Assembly: GCA_029964075.1 (NCBI GenBank)
Contig: CM057149.1
Location: 5,404,465 to 5,468,464 of the forward strand
DNA length: 64,000 bases
Direction of reading: 5' to 3'
DNA from: Patiria pectinifera
Lineage: Eukaryota; Echinodermata; Asteroidea; Valvatida; Asterinidae
Shown here: piece by piece, positions 12,945 through 22,615 of the stretch
Layout: each line of letters starts with the position of its first letter
How positions within the stretch are numbered: position 1 is the first letter of the stretch
Position numbers and translations under genes: made by a program
Notes under the pieces: generated by a model
The model's input: only the letters and a program-made list of their open reading frames with translations
What the model was told of the DNA's origin: nothing
Databases searched by the model: none

Positions 12945-13160
12945 AGTATACGAGTACAGAAGCATGGAACATTTTCTTTCCTCTTTATATGAATTGTTTC
13001 CCTTTTAACCGCTATACAATTCATTTAACATAATTATGTCGTGCAATGTTTGTTAAGATTGGGCAAAATTAATAAATTGTGCACGTGGTATTCCCACCCA
13101 ATCTTAAGAATGAGCGCTCATTTTCAAGAATGAGCGCTCATTTTCAAGAATGGGCACAAC
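12945..13160. repeat. Dispersed repeat R1, copy 2, with GAGCGCTC palindromes
   Basis: Second copy of the repeat at 9436-9665, ending in CAATCTTAAGAATGAGCGCT and two further GAGCGCTCATTTTCAAGAAT units. The inverted-repeat element at 12365-12931 sits right against its left end. Confidence 0.65.
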
Positions 13161-13418
13161 AGTGACTGACAGTGCGAATCCACCCACCCCTCCCATCTCA
13201 CTTTTTTTACTTGGCAATCTTCAGACCTCGGCCCGAATCTTGATAAAATTTACTCACTAAGTAAGCCAAAACATGATTAAACATGAATTACTATGAATGA
13301 GCTTACTTAGTTTAATGCACTTGACAGTGATTTAGCGCCCCGTTCTACCGCTCGGTTGTCGTCGATCGATGTCCGTCATCGTCGCACCATATCACGGCGC
13401 GGCCGTATCGCATCAACA

Positions 13419-14340
13419 GCGCTGTCACGCCCCAACTATCGCATCGGTCCCAACTATAGTTGGGCCTGTCCCAACTATAGTTGGGTCTGTCCCAACTGTA
13501 GTTCCACAGTTGGGCTGGCCCAACTATAGTTGGGCCTGTCCCAACTATAGTTGGGACGGTCCCAACTGTAAGTTCCATTGTTGGGCTGGCCCATCTATAG
13601 TTGGGCCACTCCGATCTTTTTATTTTGCAGTGTCCCAACTATAGTTTACATTGATGTACAACCATAAAACGTTCCCTACAGCTCTGATACACGTCTGACT
13701 TTACTGGGGACCACTGAAATTAGCTATTGATGGGGCGAATCTATAGTTGGGCCACCCCAATCTTTTTATTTTGCGGTCCCAACTATAGTGTACATTGTTG
13801 TACGATTATAAAACATTCCCTACAACTGTAATACACATCTGACTTTACTGGGGACCAATGAAATGATCTATGGGTGGGGACCATCTGTAGTTGGGCCACC
13901 GCAATATTTTTATTTGGCAGTCCCAACTATAGTTTACATTGATGTACTTGTACGACTATAAAACATTCTCTACAGCTCTGCTTACATGTCCGACTTTACT
14001 TGGGACCTTTGACATTAGCTATGGGTGGGGCCCATCTATAGTTGGCCGGCCATGGCAATCTTTGAATTTTGCAAAATGTTGCTGGATAATAAAACCCAGC
14101 AGCTGGACAACTCATCCAACTAGGCAGTACCACGTGACCGGCCAGCCTTGCGGCATGCATGCACGACGAATACACGGTGCCAGCGCCGCGGAACATTTAA
14201 TCCAACAAGATCTATCAAGCATGAAGCATCCGGCGCAACTCCAGTCCTAACTATAGTTGGGCTGACCCAACTGCCGCACTATAGTTGGGACAGTCCCAAC
14301 TATAGTTGGGACCGATGCGATAGTTGGGGCGTGACAGCGC
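13419..14340. mobile_element. Foldback element built from CCCAACTATAGTTGGG palindromes
   Basis: Terminal inverted repeats run GCGCTGTCACGCCCCAACTA at the left and its complement at the right (ending GTGACAGCGC at 14340). Inside, the perfect 16-bp palindrome CCCAACTATAGTTGGG occurs at least five times with many near copies, mostly next to the ends. The middle holds three degenerate tandem units of roughly 150 bp, each starting near CTATAGTTGGGCCAC and containing GACTTTACTGGGGACC. Flanks CATCAACA and CACCAAGA match at 6 of 8 bases, so the TSD is uncertain. No transposase is present. Confidence 0.8.
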
Positions 14341-14747
14341 CACCAAGAGAACACAAATTGAATCAATTATCAGAAATGGCGGAGCTGAGATCAAGATTTG
14401 AATGTCGAATCGAGAAATATTTGAAAACCTCTCGCATTGCTTTTTTGTGGTAAGTTGTTTCATGATGACGGCTTTAAAAAAAAACATTTGACCAAAACAT
14501 CCACCCGCAACTTGCATGACTTGACGTCCATCAACCTTTGCACAGTGTTGTGCCCTAGGCACTGTCTGAGAAATACAATGTGGAAAAAATGTAGCAACCT
14601 GCAGACCTGACGCTACTTTCGAAACAGAAAAATACCAATTTGTTTTGCTTATCTTGTTCCTCAGAGAGTATACTTTCATGTGAGAACTTTAAGGAATATG
14701 TTGATAAAGAGACAATAGAGACATCAATATTGCAAGGTGTAGTTGAC

Positions 14748-16013
14748 TACTCCTAGAACTACTATGAGGCTCCGCGCTAGCTCTGTCGAGCGCAAAGTGA
14801 GTCTCCCGCGCAAGTTTAAACTTGCGCGCGCAAGTTTAAACCTGCGCGCACGCAAGTTTAAACTTGCGCGCGCATTCATTTCCTTGCTACAAATTGCGCA
14901 CGCAAGTTCAAACTTGCGCACTGCATAGATTTTCCCGGCCACGCATACAGAGCCGCTAAACTATTTTGCCCCTGGCGGCCTGGGTATACTCATGCAGATA
15001 TGTAACATTATTTTTAAAGCAGATTTTTTCTCCGATTTCATAGCATCACTGAGCTTCGGGAGACAATGCCTTAATGCCTTTTTTTGAAACATTTGATTAA
15101 ATTCATTAATTAAATCATTTGCAAATTTATTTACTTTTTAAAATAATTACCATTTTATATGCATAGCGTTTTTAAGTTGTAAACATTTTTTAATATGAAT
15201 TATTGAGCCTGCAATAAAAAATACATTTAATTAATTAATTAAATTAGTAATGCATTCATTAATTTTTTTCAAATTATGCATTTTTGAAGTGTACACAGTG
15301 CTCGAAATGTTGTGCAAGTATTTCTAAAAACAATATGAATTATTGTACCGTACAATTTATTAATTGTTAAATTAATTAGTATTTTTTTAAGAGTAAGTAC
15401 TTTTTTAATTGTAGAATACATAAGCATTTTAAAAATAATGTAAATGATTACTATAATGTCAAAACTTGAACAATTGAAGGGAACATAATCATTTTTTTTA
15501 TGTTAACAGCGGGTTACACCTAGGAAATTATGATTTATATACATTCAAGAATATAAATAAAATGCTAATGCTAGTACACTTTCCAAGCAATCGCCGCTAG
15601 TGTGCTTAAGTTGATTGCTTGCCTGGTCCCCTCCCTGGCCCCGCCCCCACGTACCCTTAAACAACTTCTCTGATAAGCACTGCTAAATCTCAATGTTTTT
15701 TTTTCATTGACGCTAATTGAATTCCCCTTTTTATTTATTTCTTTATTCATTCATTTATTCCATTATTTCTCCATGTACTCGTGTTTTGAAAAAAAATCTT
15801 CATCAATGAAAATCCCGCCCGCAAAAGAAGGTTGCGATCGCCTTTGCGCAAGTTTAAACTTGCGCGCGCAAATTAAAATGGCGCGGTGTAATTTGCGTGC
15901 TTCAGGAGTCCCTCGCGCAATGTTAAACTTGCACGCGCAAGTTTAAACTTGCGTGGGGGACTCAAATTGCGCTCGACAGCTCCACTACGTGGAGCCTCAT
16001 AGTTCTAGGAGTA
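14748..16013. mobile_element. Foldback element with GCAAGTTTAAACTTGC palindromes and 9-bp TSD
   Basis: Ends TACTCCTAGAACTA and TAGTTCTAGGAGTA are complementary, and both arms continue into TATGAGGCTCC. Exact direct repeats GTAGTTGAC lie at 14739-14747 and 16014-16022. Next to each arm the perfect palindrome GCAAGTTTAAACTTGC recurs (four perfect copies plus variants). The middle 1 kb is very AT-rich. No transposase is present. Confidence 0.88.
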
Positions 16014-16135
16014 GTAGTTGACCTTAGAAAGTTGGTTTGTGTTAAAATTACATGAGCGAAAAATGTGTGGATTCCCCAACGCGGTGGCTATTGTTACGGC
16101 AGCCGTAACGCATTTCCCATATTCTATCGTTACGG

Positions 16136-16218
16136 TAGCCCCACTAGTGTGGCACGGCCGCAGTATGCTGCGCTGCAGAGGTTCAGCGCAGCATACCGCG
16201 GCCACACTAGTGGGGCTA
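16136..16218. mobile_element. 83-bp hairpin MITE, TAGCCCC family, 9-bp TSD TCGTTACGG
   Basis: Ends TAGCCCCACTAGTGTGG and CCACACTAGTGGGGCTA are exact complements, and nearly the whole element folds back on itself (GCAGTATGCTGCGCTG with CAGCGCAGCATACCGC). Exact TCGTTACGG repeats flank it at 16127-16135 and 16219-16227. A 954-bp relative sits at 40774-41727. Confidence 0.93.
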
Positions 16219-16369
16219 TCGTTACGGTAGACTGCAACTTTTATAAAAACATGAGAAGAAAATATAAGATTAGAAGGAAAAAAGTGAATTTGAACGTTAT
16301 GAAATTTGGACTTTATTTCCCTTTAAAAAAAAATCCTCCAAAGCCTCAGGTTAGAAAAGGAAAAAATTT

Positions 16370-16455
16370 GAGTGCAAAACTGAAACACGAACCCGCAACC
16401 TCGCGGTGCAAAAACCTACCCTCTTTCGACTGAGCTGTCGCACTGCTCGCTAAAA
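16370..16455 (-). repeat. tRNA-like Pol III module inside the 16080-16548 element
   Basis: Read on the minus strand, CGACAGCTCAGTCGAAAGAG resembles an A box and GTTGCGGGTTCGTGTTT a B box. It is the second tRNA-like module found inside a 9-bp-TSD inverted-repeat element. A working tRNA is unlikely. Confidence 0.5.
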
Positions 16456-17004
16456 CGTGGGGAAACAAATAATTATATACCTGCGTGCGTATCAAAAAAG
16501 TATCGTAGAGGGCGCTAAACAACAGCTGCCGTAACGATAGCCACTTCGATTCCCCAAAACAGCGATGCCGTTATTTGTGTGTAAATTTCCCATACGTTTG
16601 TACACATAATCAACTGACGTGATCCGTGATCACATTTATTTCAGCCAAATTGAGCATCATTTTAAGCAAAAAAAAATATTTAAAATTGCAATAATTTTAG
16701 AACTGCTTGCCTTGTGAAGCTAGGTAGGAGACCCTTCTTTAATTGCATTGTGAAAGCTCTTTGCGATAAAGTAAATTCTACACTATCGAACCAACTTTGA
16801 AATTTGATGATCCTGCCTATCACTAACTTGGCCACACATTTGCCTACAAATCTCTCTAAAGACTTTGTCAACATATTCCTTACAGTTCTCACATGAAAGA
16901 ATAAGCAGAAAAAAAGTCCTTTTTTCTGTTTCGAAAGTACATGTACCGTCAGGATCAGTCTTTCCTCTAATTTTGTTAGGAAATACTTACAAAATTGTCT
17001 TTAC

Positions 17005-17140
17005 TCTCAATAGACTTTGTACACAATCGCGGAAGTGACGTGAGGTAGCAACATTTTTTCCCTAGTTTTTCATTTAATTTTTTCTTTTGGAACAAATATT
17101 GCAACCTGACGCCACTTCCGCGATTGTACCAAGTCTATGG
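17005..17140. repeat. Inverted repeat around CAATCGCGGAAGTG
   Basis: ACACAATCGCGGAAGTGACG at about 17020 pairs with CGCCACTTCCGCGATTGT at about 17112, and the flanking words GACTTTGTAC and CAAGTCTATG extend the arms. Parts of 14400-14730 (CATGTGAGAACT, CTTTCGAAACAG) recur inverted at 16870-16945, so a larger foldback may enclose 14.4-17.3 kb. Confidence 0.5.
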
Positions 17141-17849
17141 AGAGTCAAGAACATTTTGTAAGTATTTCCTATGAAAATTGCAAATATTTCTCAGTCCCAG
17201 ATTCATGTCTTATCATCAGTTGTGCAATGAGTGACCTTCATTCAGATGATATGTGTAGAAAAAAATTGTGTCAGGTTGCAACATTTTTTTTCCCTTCCAT
17301 TCATAATTGTGTTTCAAACTGTAACTTTTCTATCCTGTTATTAAACAGAAATAAACTGATCGTAGAATTTGCTTTGAATTAATATTTCAACAATATTGAT
17401 AGGCGCATAAACCCTAGTTGAATTTTCAAGAAAAGCAGGTCTCACTCAAGTGCTCTGAATCTTTCTTTCTTATTCCGTGCTTAGAGTTTGCTGGGTTGAT
17501 CACGTTTTTTTTCTTCATGCTTTGATTAATCTAAAACTTCTGATGTGGTTGTTCTGCTTGTGAAAGTTTTGTACATAAATGGAGAGTGGAAAATCTTCAG
17601 AAAATTCAAATCTCACTTGTCACACTTTTTTATTACACAGGATCCTCCACCCCGATTGTATTTTTTAACTTGAATACAAAATGTAGACAAATTAGTACTA
17701 GAAGTTTAAAACTAAAAAAGAAATGGATAAATAAAAATAGGTTCACATTTTCTTGAAATTTGTTTATAACATGGCTGTTTGTGGCGCATTTCAGGATTTC
17801 TATGAAATTACACACATCGTTCAATTAATTATTAATTACTTGACCTGTG

Positions 17850-17885
17850 TTTTTTTTTCTCCACAGATGAAAATCAGCCGATAAG
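17850..17885 (+). promoter_or_regulatory. DCLRE1B 5' leader: splice acceptor and five-codon upstream ORF
   Basis: A long T tract followed by CTCCACAG ends at 17866, a strong 3' splice site, so the transcript probably has at least one upstream noncoding exon. The first bases after it form an upstream ORF (17867-17884: ATG, four codons, TAA) that stops one base before the main ATG at 17886. The same upstream ATG would be read on every transcript using this acceptor. Confidence 0.65.
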
Positions 17886-19922
17886 ATGAATGGTTGTCTC
17901 ATTCCGGACACACCAATCAGGGTGGATCTCTGGAGGAGGGCAGACAATCCGTCCTCCAACATTTACTTCCTGTCTCACATGCACTCCGATCACACTCAGG
18001 GTCTGTCTGCCTCGTGGCGATGGCCGATCTACTGCTCCTCTGTCTCTGGCAAGCTGCTCGTTGACAAGTTTCAGATCAAAGAGAGCCTGGTCAGGCCTCT
18101 GGAGCTCAACCAAAGCCACATCATCAAGTTGGATCATTCAGGAAGAGAGTTGATGACAGTGACACTGTTTGATGCCAATCATTGTCCCGGCTCAGTCATG
18201 TTCCTCTTTGAAGGTTACTTTGGCCGCATCCTTTACACTGGTGACTTCCGTTATGACTCGACGACCTTCCCCGAGTGGTGCCTGGGGCCTGGGAGGCCTT
18301 TGGATAAACTCTTCTTGGACAACACCTTCAACAATCCACGATGTCGGTTTCCAAGCCGCGCAGAATGCAAGCAGAAGATCCTGGAGATTCTTGCTAGGCA
18401 CCCAGACCATGAAGTCGTCCTGGGAGTTTACACATTAGGAAAGGAAGATCTTCTTGTGGATGTTGCTCTTGCTCTGAATACACGTGTGGTAGTCAGTCCA
18501 GCGCGTATGAGGATGCTTCAAGTGTTGGAAGTTCTTGATGTCTTCACAACTGACAAGGATGGCGGGTGTGTGAGGCTCGTCCCGCAGAGAGCCATCAACA
18601 AGAAAAACATGGCCAAGTGGAACGAGGATGCCCCAACCATCGCCATCATCCCAACTGGATTGTTCTCAACATTAGATGGCCAACCGTTTGTCAATCAGGA
18701 GGATGTGTTCATCATCCCCTACTCTGATCACTCCTCATACCCGGAGTTGCGGCAGTTTGTCTCAAGGGTCCATCCTCGGGTCATCATCCCCATCGTCAAG
18801 GATTCCTGTTTCATGAATAATGATCGCTCTGTTACAGATATGCACAACTTTGATGATCTGTTGGACAGGTCTCAAAGTGCACCGTTCACCATCCCACCCA
18901 GCGTACTTCAGTTTATGTCCGCTGATCTCTCAGGATCAGTTCATCTTGGTGAGTCTCATCAAAATTTCAAACTGCTTGCTGAAATGCGAAAGAATCAGAG
19001 ATTGGTCAGAGCCAATCGTACAGCTACGGGAGTTGTGTTCAGGGACGAGGATGATGAAGGAGGAACAACAGCAGTGCAATCTCTGGAGCTGTCAACAACA
19101 GTTGATTCCCAAGAACTACCACTGGCTGAGAGTGAATACAGTCAGCCCAATGAACAACAGACGCTTCCCCCACAACTCACCAGGACTGTGAATTGTCAGA
19201 TCAAGGAAACAAAGGCATCAATAAGAGAGGCAACAAGTGAACTGAAACCTTTGCAAACCGAACCACTCCATCGATCGTCCTCAGAGGACAGAAGAACTGA
19301 AGTGTCAGAAGGAGCAGCAGTAAGAAAAAGAGATTTCTTGTCTGAGAAGCGCAAACGAAAATCTGATCAAAGTGAGTCATCTGGAGATGCGGAGTGTCCG
19401 AGTGATGACTCGGTCTTGATTAGAAGCATGTCAAGCAAGAAACCAAGAGTTTTACCTGAGTCCTGTGTGACTAACCCAAAATCAGTTATCAATGCACCAT
19501 CGAGCTGGGAAAGTAGAAGACTATCCTGTACAAAGCCATCTTCAAAAAAGATTCAGGACTACTTCAAGACGTTGAGTGTTGTAACTTCTGAGAATGAGCC
19601 CTGCAGTGGTCCTAAACAACTGGAACATAAACCACATGCATGTAGAACAAGTCTAGCTTCTCTCCAAGCTGTTACTCCCCTTGTTGACAAACCTTCAGAG
19701 AGGATTGTCACCAGCAGTTCTGCCCATCAACCACAAGAAGAAGTTGTCAAACTCGTCAACGGTTTAATTTCATCTACTCTCCAAAGAATTAATGTTGTCT
19801 CACCCAAGAACGGGTTCTCCTCTCAACATATTTGTGTTAAACCGTTGAAGCAAATTTCTGGGAGTCAAAAAAGTAACAGTCTCAGTAAAGCATTCCAAAA
19901 TGTTTTTACAAATCAAAAGTAA
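17886..19922 (+). CDS. DCLRE1B: DNA cross-link repair 1B / Apollo 5' exonuclease, single coding exon
   Basis: SNM1-family metallo-beta-lactamase/beta-CASP nuclease; in vertebrates it trims telomere 5' ends and helps crosslink repair. The 678-residue ORF is uninterrupted. The metal motif HMHSDH is at 31-36, DANHCPGSVMF at 96-106, YTGDFRY at 117-123 and IIPYSDHSSY at 276-285, covering the catalytic fold (about 1-345). ATGVVFRDED near 380 matches the conserved GVVF segment after the core in vertebrate Apollo, so the frame is right past a cryptic donor at 18949. The tail (about 390-678) is polar and Ser-rich, with basic stretches EKRKRKS and SKKPRV that look like nuclear signals. The YxLxP-type TRF2-binding motif of vertebrate Apollo was not found. 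A PIP-box-like SKKIQDYF sits at 553-560. The start aligns with the family's MNGxLIPxTPI opening. Human DCLRE1B coding sequence has introns; this copy has none. Confidence 0.95.
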   Translation: MNGCLIPDTPIRVDLWRRADNPSSNIYFLSHMHSDHTQGLSASWRWPIYCSSVSGKLLVDKFQIKESLVRPLELNQSHIIKLDHSGRELMTVTLFDANHCPGSVMFLFEGYFGRILYTGDFRYDSTTFPEWCLGPGRPLDKLFLDNTFNNPRCRFPSRAECKQKILEILARHPDHEVVLGVYTLGKEDLLVDVALALNTRVVVSPARMRMLQVLEVLDVFTTDKDGGCVRLVPQRAINKKNMAKWNEDAPTIAIIPTGLFSTLDGQPFVNQEDVFIIPYSDHSSYPELRQFVSRVHPRVIIPIVKDSCFMNNDRSVTDMHNFDDLLDRSQSAPFTIPPSVLQFMSADLSGSVHLGESHQNFKLLAEMRKNQRLVRANRTATGVVFRDEDDEGGTTAVQSLELSTTVDSQELPLAESEYSQPNEQQTLPPQLTRTVNCQIKETKASIREATSELKPLQTEPLHRSSSEDRRTEVSEGAAVRKRDFLSEKRKRKSDQSESSGDAECPSDDSVLIRSMSSKKPRVLPESCVTNPKSVINAPSSWESRRLSCTKPSSKKIQDYFKTLSVVTSENEPCSGPKQLEHKPHACRTSLASLQAVTPLVDKPSERIVTSSSAHQPQEEVVKLVNGLISSTLQRINVVSPKNGFSSQHICVKPLKQISGSQKSNSLSKAFQNVFTNQK

Positions 19923-20381
19923 AATGGGCCACTAAGGGACAGGTGGGAGGGAGTGTCTATAGTTCAAGTTCAACAGTGCCAATCAATTTTTTTAATTTCA
20001 ATGCTCTGTTCCCTTTTTGTTTCTGCGCTGTTGTGTAACTTTTGCAGAGAACTTTTATAAATGTGACCTTGGACAAAATGTGTAATGTTGGCTCGGATGT
20101 CATACCAAGATAAACAATAGATGACTTTGTCATGTAAGCACAGGGTTGGCGATTTTTTTTGATTTTTTAAAAAAAAAAATTAAAAATGGATTTATTTGAT
20201 TTAAATCAGACTTTTTTTATTTAAATCAAATTAATTTGATTTTTTTAACTTTCAAAACATTGATATGTCTAAAAATGTGTCTTAATCTCCCAATGCACCC
20301 TTACACCCATCACTAAGGAGTTTACATGTTCCTATAATACCCATCATCCACAAAACTCCATAAAGTGATAAATGTTTTTGG

Positions 20382-20387
20382 AATAAA
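20382..20387 (+). terminator. Possible DCLRE1B poly(A) signal AATAAA
   Basis: The first canonical AATAAA seen after the stop at 19922, about 460 bp downstream. It lies inside the left part of the hAT-like element, so if used the transposon supplies the 3' end. Weak support. Confidence 0.3.
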
Positions 20388-20929
20388 TGTATGGAATCAG
20401 TGATAAAAAAAAATCACATCTACCTCATTGGTTCAATGGTACATTAATACTGAAGATGCTTTAAAAATGCATAGCATACAGCTGAGATACATATTCATTG
20501 TGTGTGGGTCTGAATGAAAAACGTGATTTACATGTATGGTACAATTTATGACAATTGAATTGACATACAAAAAAAAGTAAAGTTCTCCATGGGCATGTAT
20601 ATTTCATAAAAATGCTTCTAATTTCAAAACCGGTAGCACTGATCCTTGTGTAATTTATAGTGTTTGATTGATGGTCCTTCATACAAGGTTGAATTTAGAA
20701 ATCAGGCCTGGCATAGATCTTTAAAAGATGTTATATAAATCTCAATGTCAATTTTTATGGAGAAACGTTAGGAATAAGATGGATCAATACACCTATAGAT
20801 GGTTCAGGTAAGCCTACACCAGCACAGTTGATTCACTTCATTGCTGCAAACAGATCAAGGAATGATTAGAGTGAGTGTGCTGTCTTTAAAACTCAAAAGT
20901 TCGAACAAAACCTTTAAACTCAGATCTTG

Positions 20930-21460
20930 ACTTTAAAGGGAATGTACATTATTGGCTTTTACTTTAATTTTCAGAAATGAACTATTTGAGGGGTTAGTAT
21001 AATAGATCAAATTATTGTTACACTGACATGTTTGAAGATTTGTTTTCGAAAATGCTGGAAAAAAACAAGAAATACAAAATGTTCAAGTAGTCTGGTTCCC
21101 TGACTCCACTGAAGATGAAATGGATCAATTTACAGATGCCGGAAAATTGTACGGTAAGGGAACCAGTCTAGCTGGCCTGCACCCATTCATGAACATGAAA
21201 CCAATAGCAAACAAAATTTGGACTGAAGAAAATGGTGAATTTGGAGCAGTAGTGAAAAATAATTAGGTTTTTTCTACGGTGGTCGGCCGACCACCGTTGG
21301 AAATGTATACAAAAATAAAATGTTCTTGAAAATGACTTCACACCAGGTGCCATAATTTTACAGGATGCTTTAGACTGTCATTTACCAACATCCTGTAAGG
21401 TATTTCGTAAAAACTTGGTCGTTTTATTTTTCGATGTTTGCAAATGCTGTATTTTGCCTT
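20930..21460 (+). repeat. Dispersed repeat R2, copy 1, with central palindrome
   Basis: Matches 33250-33730 in reverse orientation: TAATTTTCAGAAATG, GGGGTTAGTAT, GCTGGAAAAAAACAAG, TAGTCTGGTTCCC and TGGAAATGTATAC occur in the same order. It holds a hairpin (GTCTGGTTCCC with GGGAACCAG, about 21089-21170) and the perfect palindrome GGTGGTCGGCCGACCACC at 21278-21295. Confidence 0.8.
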
Positions 21461-22615
21461 TAATCAAAACAATGATTTTGCGGAATTATGCAAAACCTAC
21501 ATTATTATTATTATTATTATTATTTATTCGGCCAAAACATTCAAAATACAAACATGTACATGTACATACAAGGTAAGAAATGTCATACATCAAGGACAGT
21601 CAAGATGAAAGAAAAATTGTGTAACAAATACCATTCAAAAAGAATAGATGTGTATAGGTACAGTAGGTAAGAATGAGATGGGGAAGAAATGGGGTGGGGA
21701 TGAGGAATGTATAGAAGGGGAGTGGATTGGGGAAGAGTGGAAGTGGGAGGGAGTTCAACAAGCAGAGTAAAGACAATCCAATCTAAGATGGCCAGGATGA
21801 ACAAAAGTGAAAACACTGTGACTCAAAAGCCTGTTCATCCAATCTTAGGTTGGTAACATGAAATAACTTTAAAATATAACTATTAAAATAATACAAGTAA
21901 TATGAGAAGTTAAAAATAAATCTGGAAATTAAAAATGCTATAATAATGGAGGGTAATATATATGAATAAATAAATGGCTAAATAAATATCTGCTAAATAT
22001 GTAAATGAATTTAAATGAAGATAAAAAAGTAGCATAAATAAAATAATTCAGTAAGAAACACAATAAGTGATAAACTAGTAAGCAATGAAACATACAAACG
22101 AGCTAAAAAAAGCATCAAAAACAAAGATAAGAACAATCAGATAAAACCATACACAAAAACATAACAGATACCGTACACATGCAAACAGACAAGCAAAATT
22201 ACAATTACACGAACAGTCTAATACATGTACAGACGTAACACACAAAAAACATATTAACAAAAAACAAACAAACGATAAACAGCCCAACAGACAAACAAAC
22301 AAACAAACACCCCAACAAACAAACCAAAAGTAAATTAGAGAACTCTATACGAAAAAAGAAGGGGAAAAAAAAAAAAAAAATATTCATGAAGGAAAGAAAA
22401 CTGACTGGTATAATTTGAAATGAATATTAGTTGAGCAAAGAAATCTGACCGAACCAGGACCCGAACCCGAGACCCCTGGACTACCGTTCCAGCGCTGGAA
22501 CAGCAATACAGAGGTCCCGGGCCCGGATCCCGACTCGGCCAAACCTCCCCGCTCAACCAATATCCAAAACACAATTTAGATCAAAAGCAACAAATAGACA
22601 AAACATTACAGGCAT

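Larger units (their letters stand above)
16080..16548. mobile_element. Inverted-repeat element with 9-bp TSD ATTCCCCAA, host of a nested MITE
   Basis: Arms GTGGCTATTGTTACGGCAGC (left) and GCTGCCGTAACGATAGCCAC (right) are near-perfect complements. Exact ATTCCCCAA repeats lie at 16071-16079 and 16549-16557. It carries a minus-strand tRNA-like module (about 16370-16455) and an 83-bp MITE at 16136-16218. An inner segment matches the inner segment of the 12365-12931 element in reverse (AAAGGGAAATAAAGTCC). Confidence 0.85.
9266..17866. other. Gene-free region between RBSN and DCLRE1B, packed with foldback elements
   Basis: No exon with recognisable protein similarity was found. The region separates divergently transcribed genes, so both promoters must lie in it: RBSN just above 9265, and the first DCLRE1B exon somewhere upstream of 17866. 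At least six inverted-repeat elements, several palindrome arrays and two tRNA-like modules fill 9.4-17.1 kb; they are annotated separately. About 9700-11450 is AT-rich and I see nothing definite in it. Confidence 0.7.

Noticed and set aside
13429..13600. Evenly spaced palindromic repeats resembling a CRISPR array
   Set aside because: Spacers are short and themselves similar, there are no cas genes, the host is an animal, and terminal inverted repeats explain the pattern as a transposon.
18949..18956. GTGAGT donor-like site inside DCLRE1B
   Set aside because: The reading frame continues with family-conserved residues (ATGVVFRDED) about 30 codons later, so the site is not needed and is probably unused.
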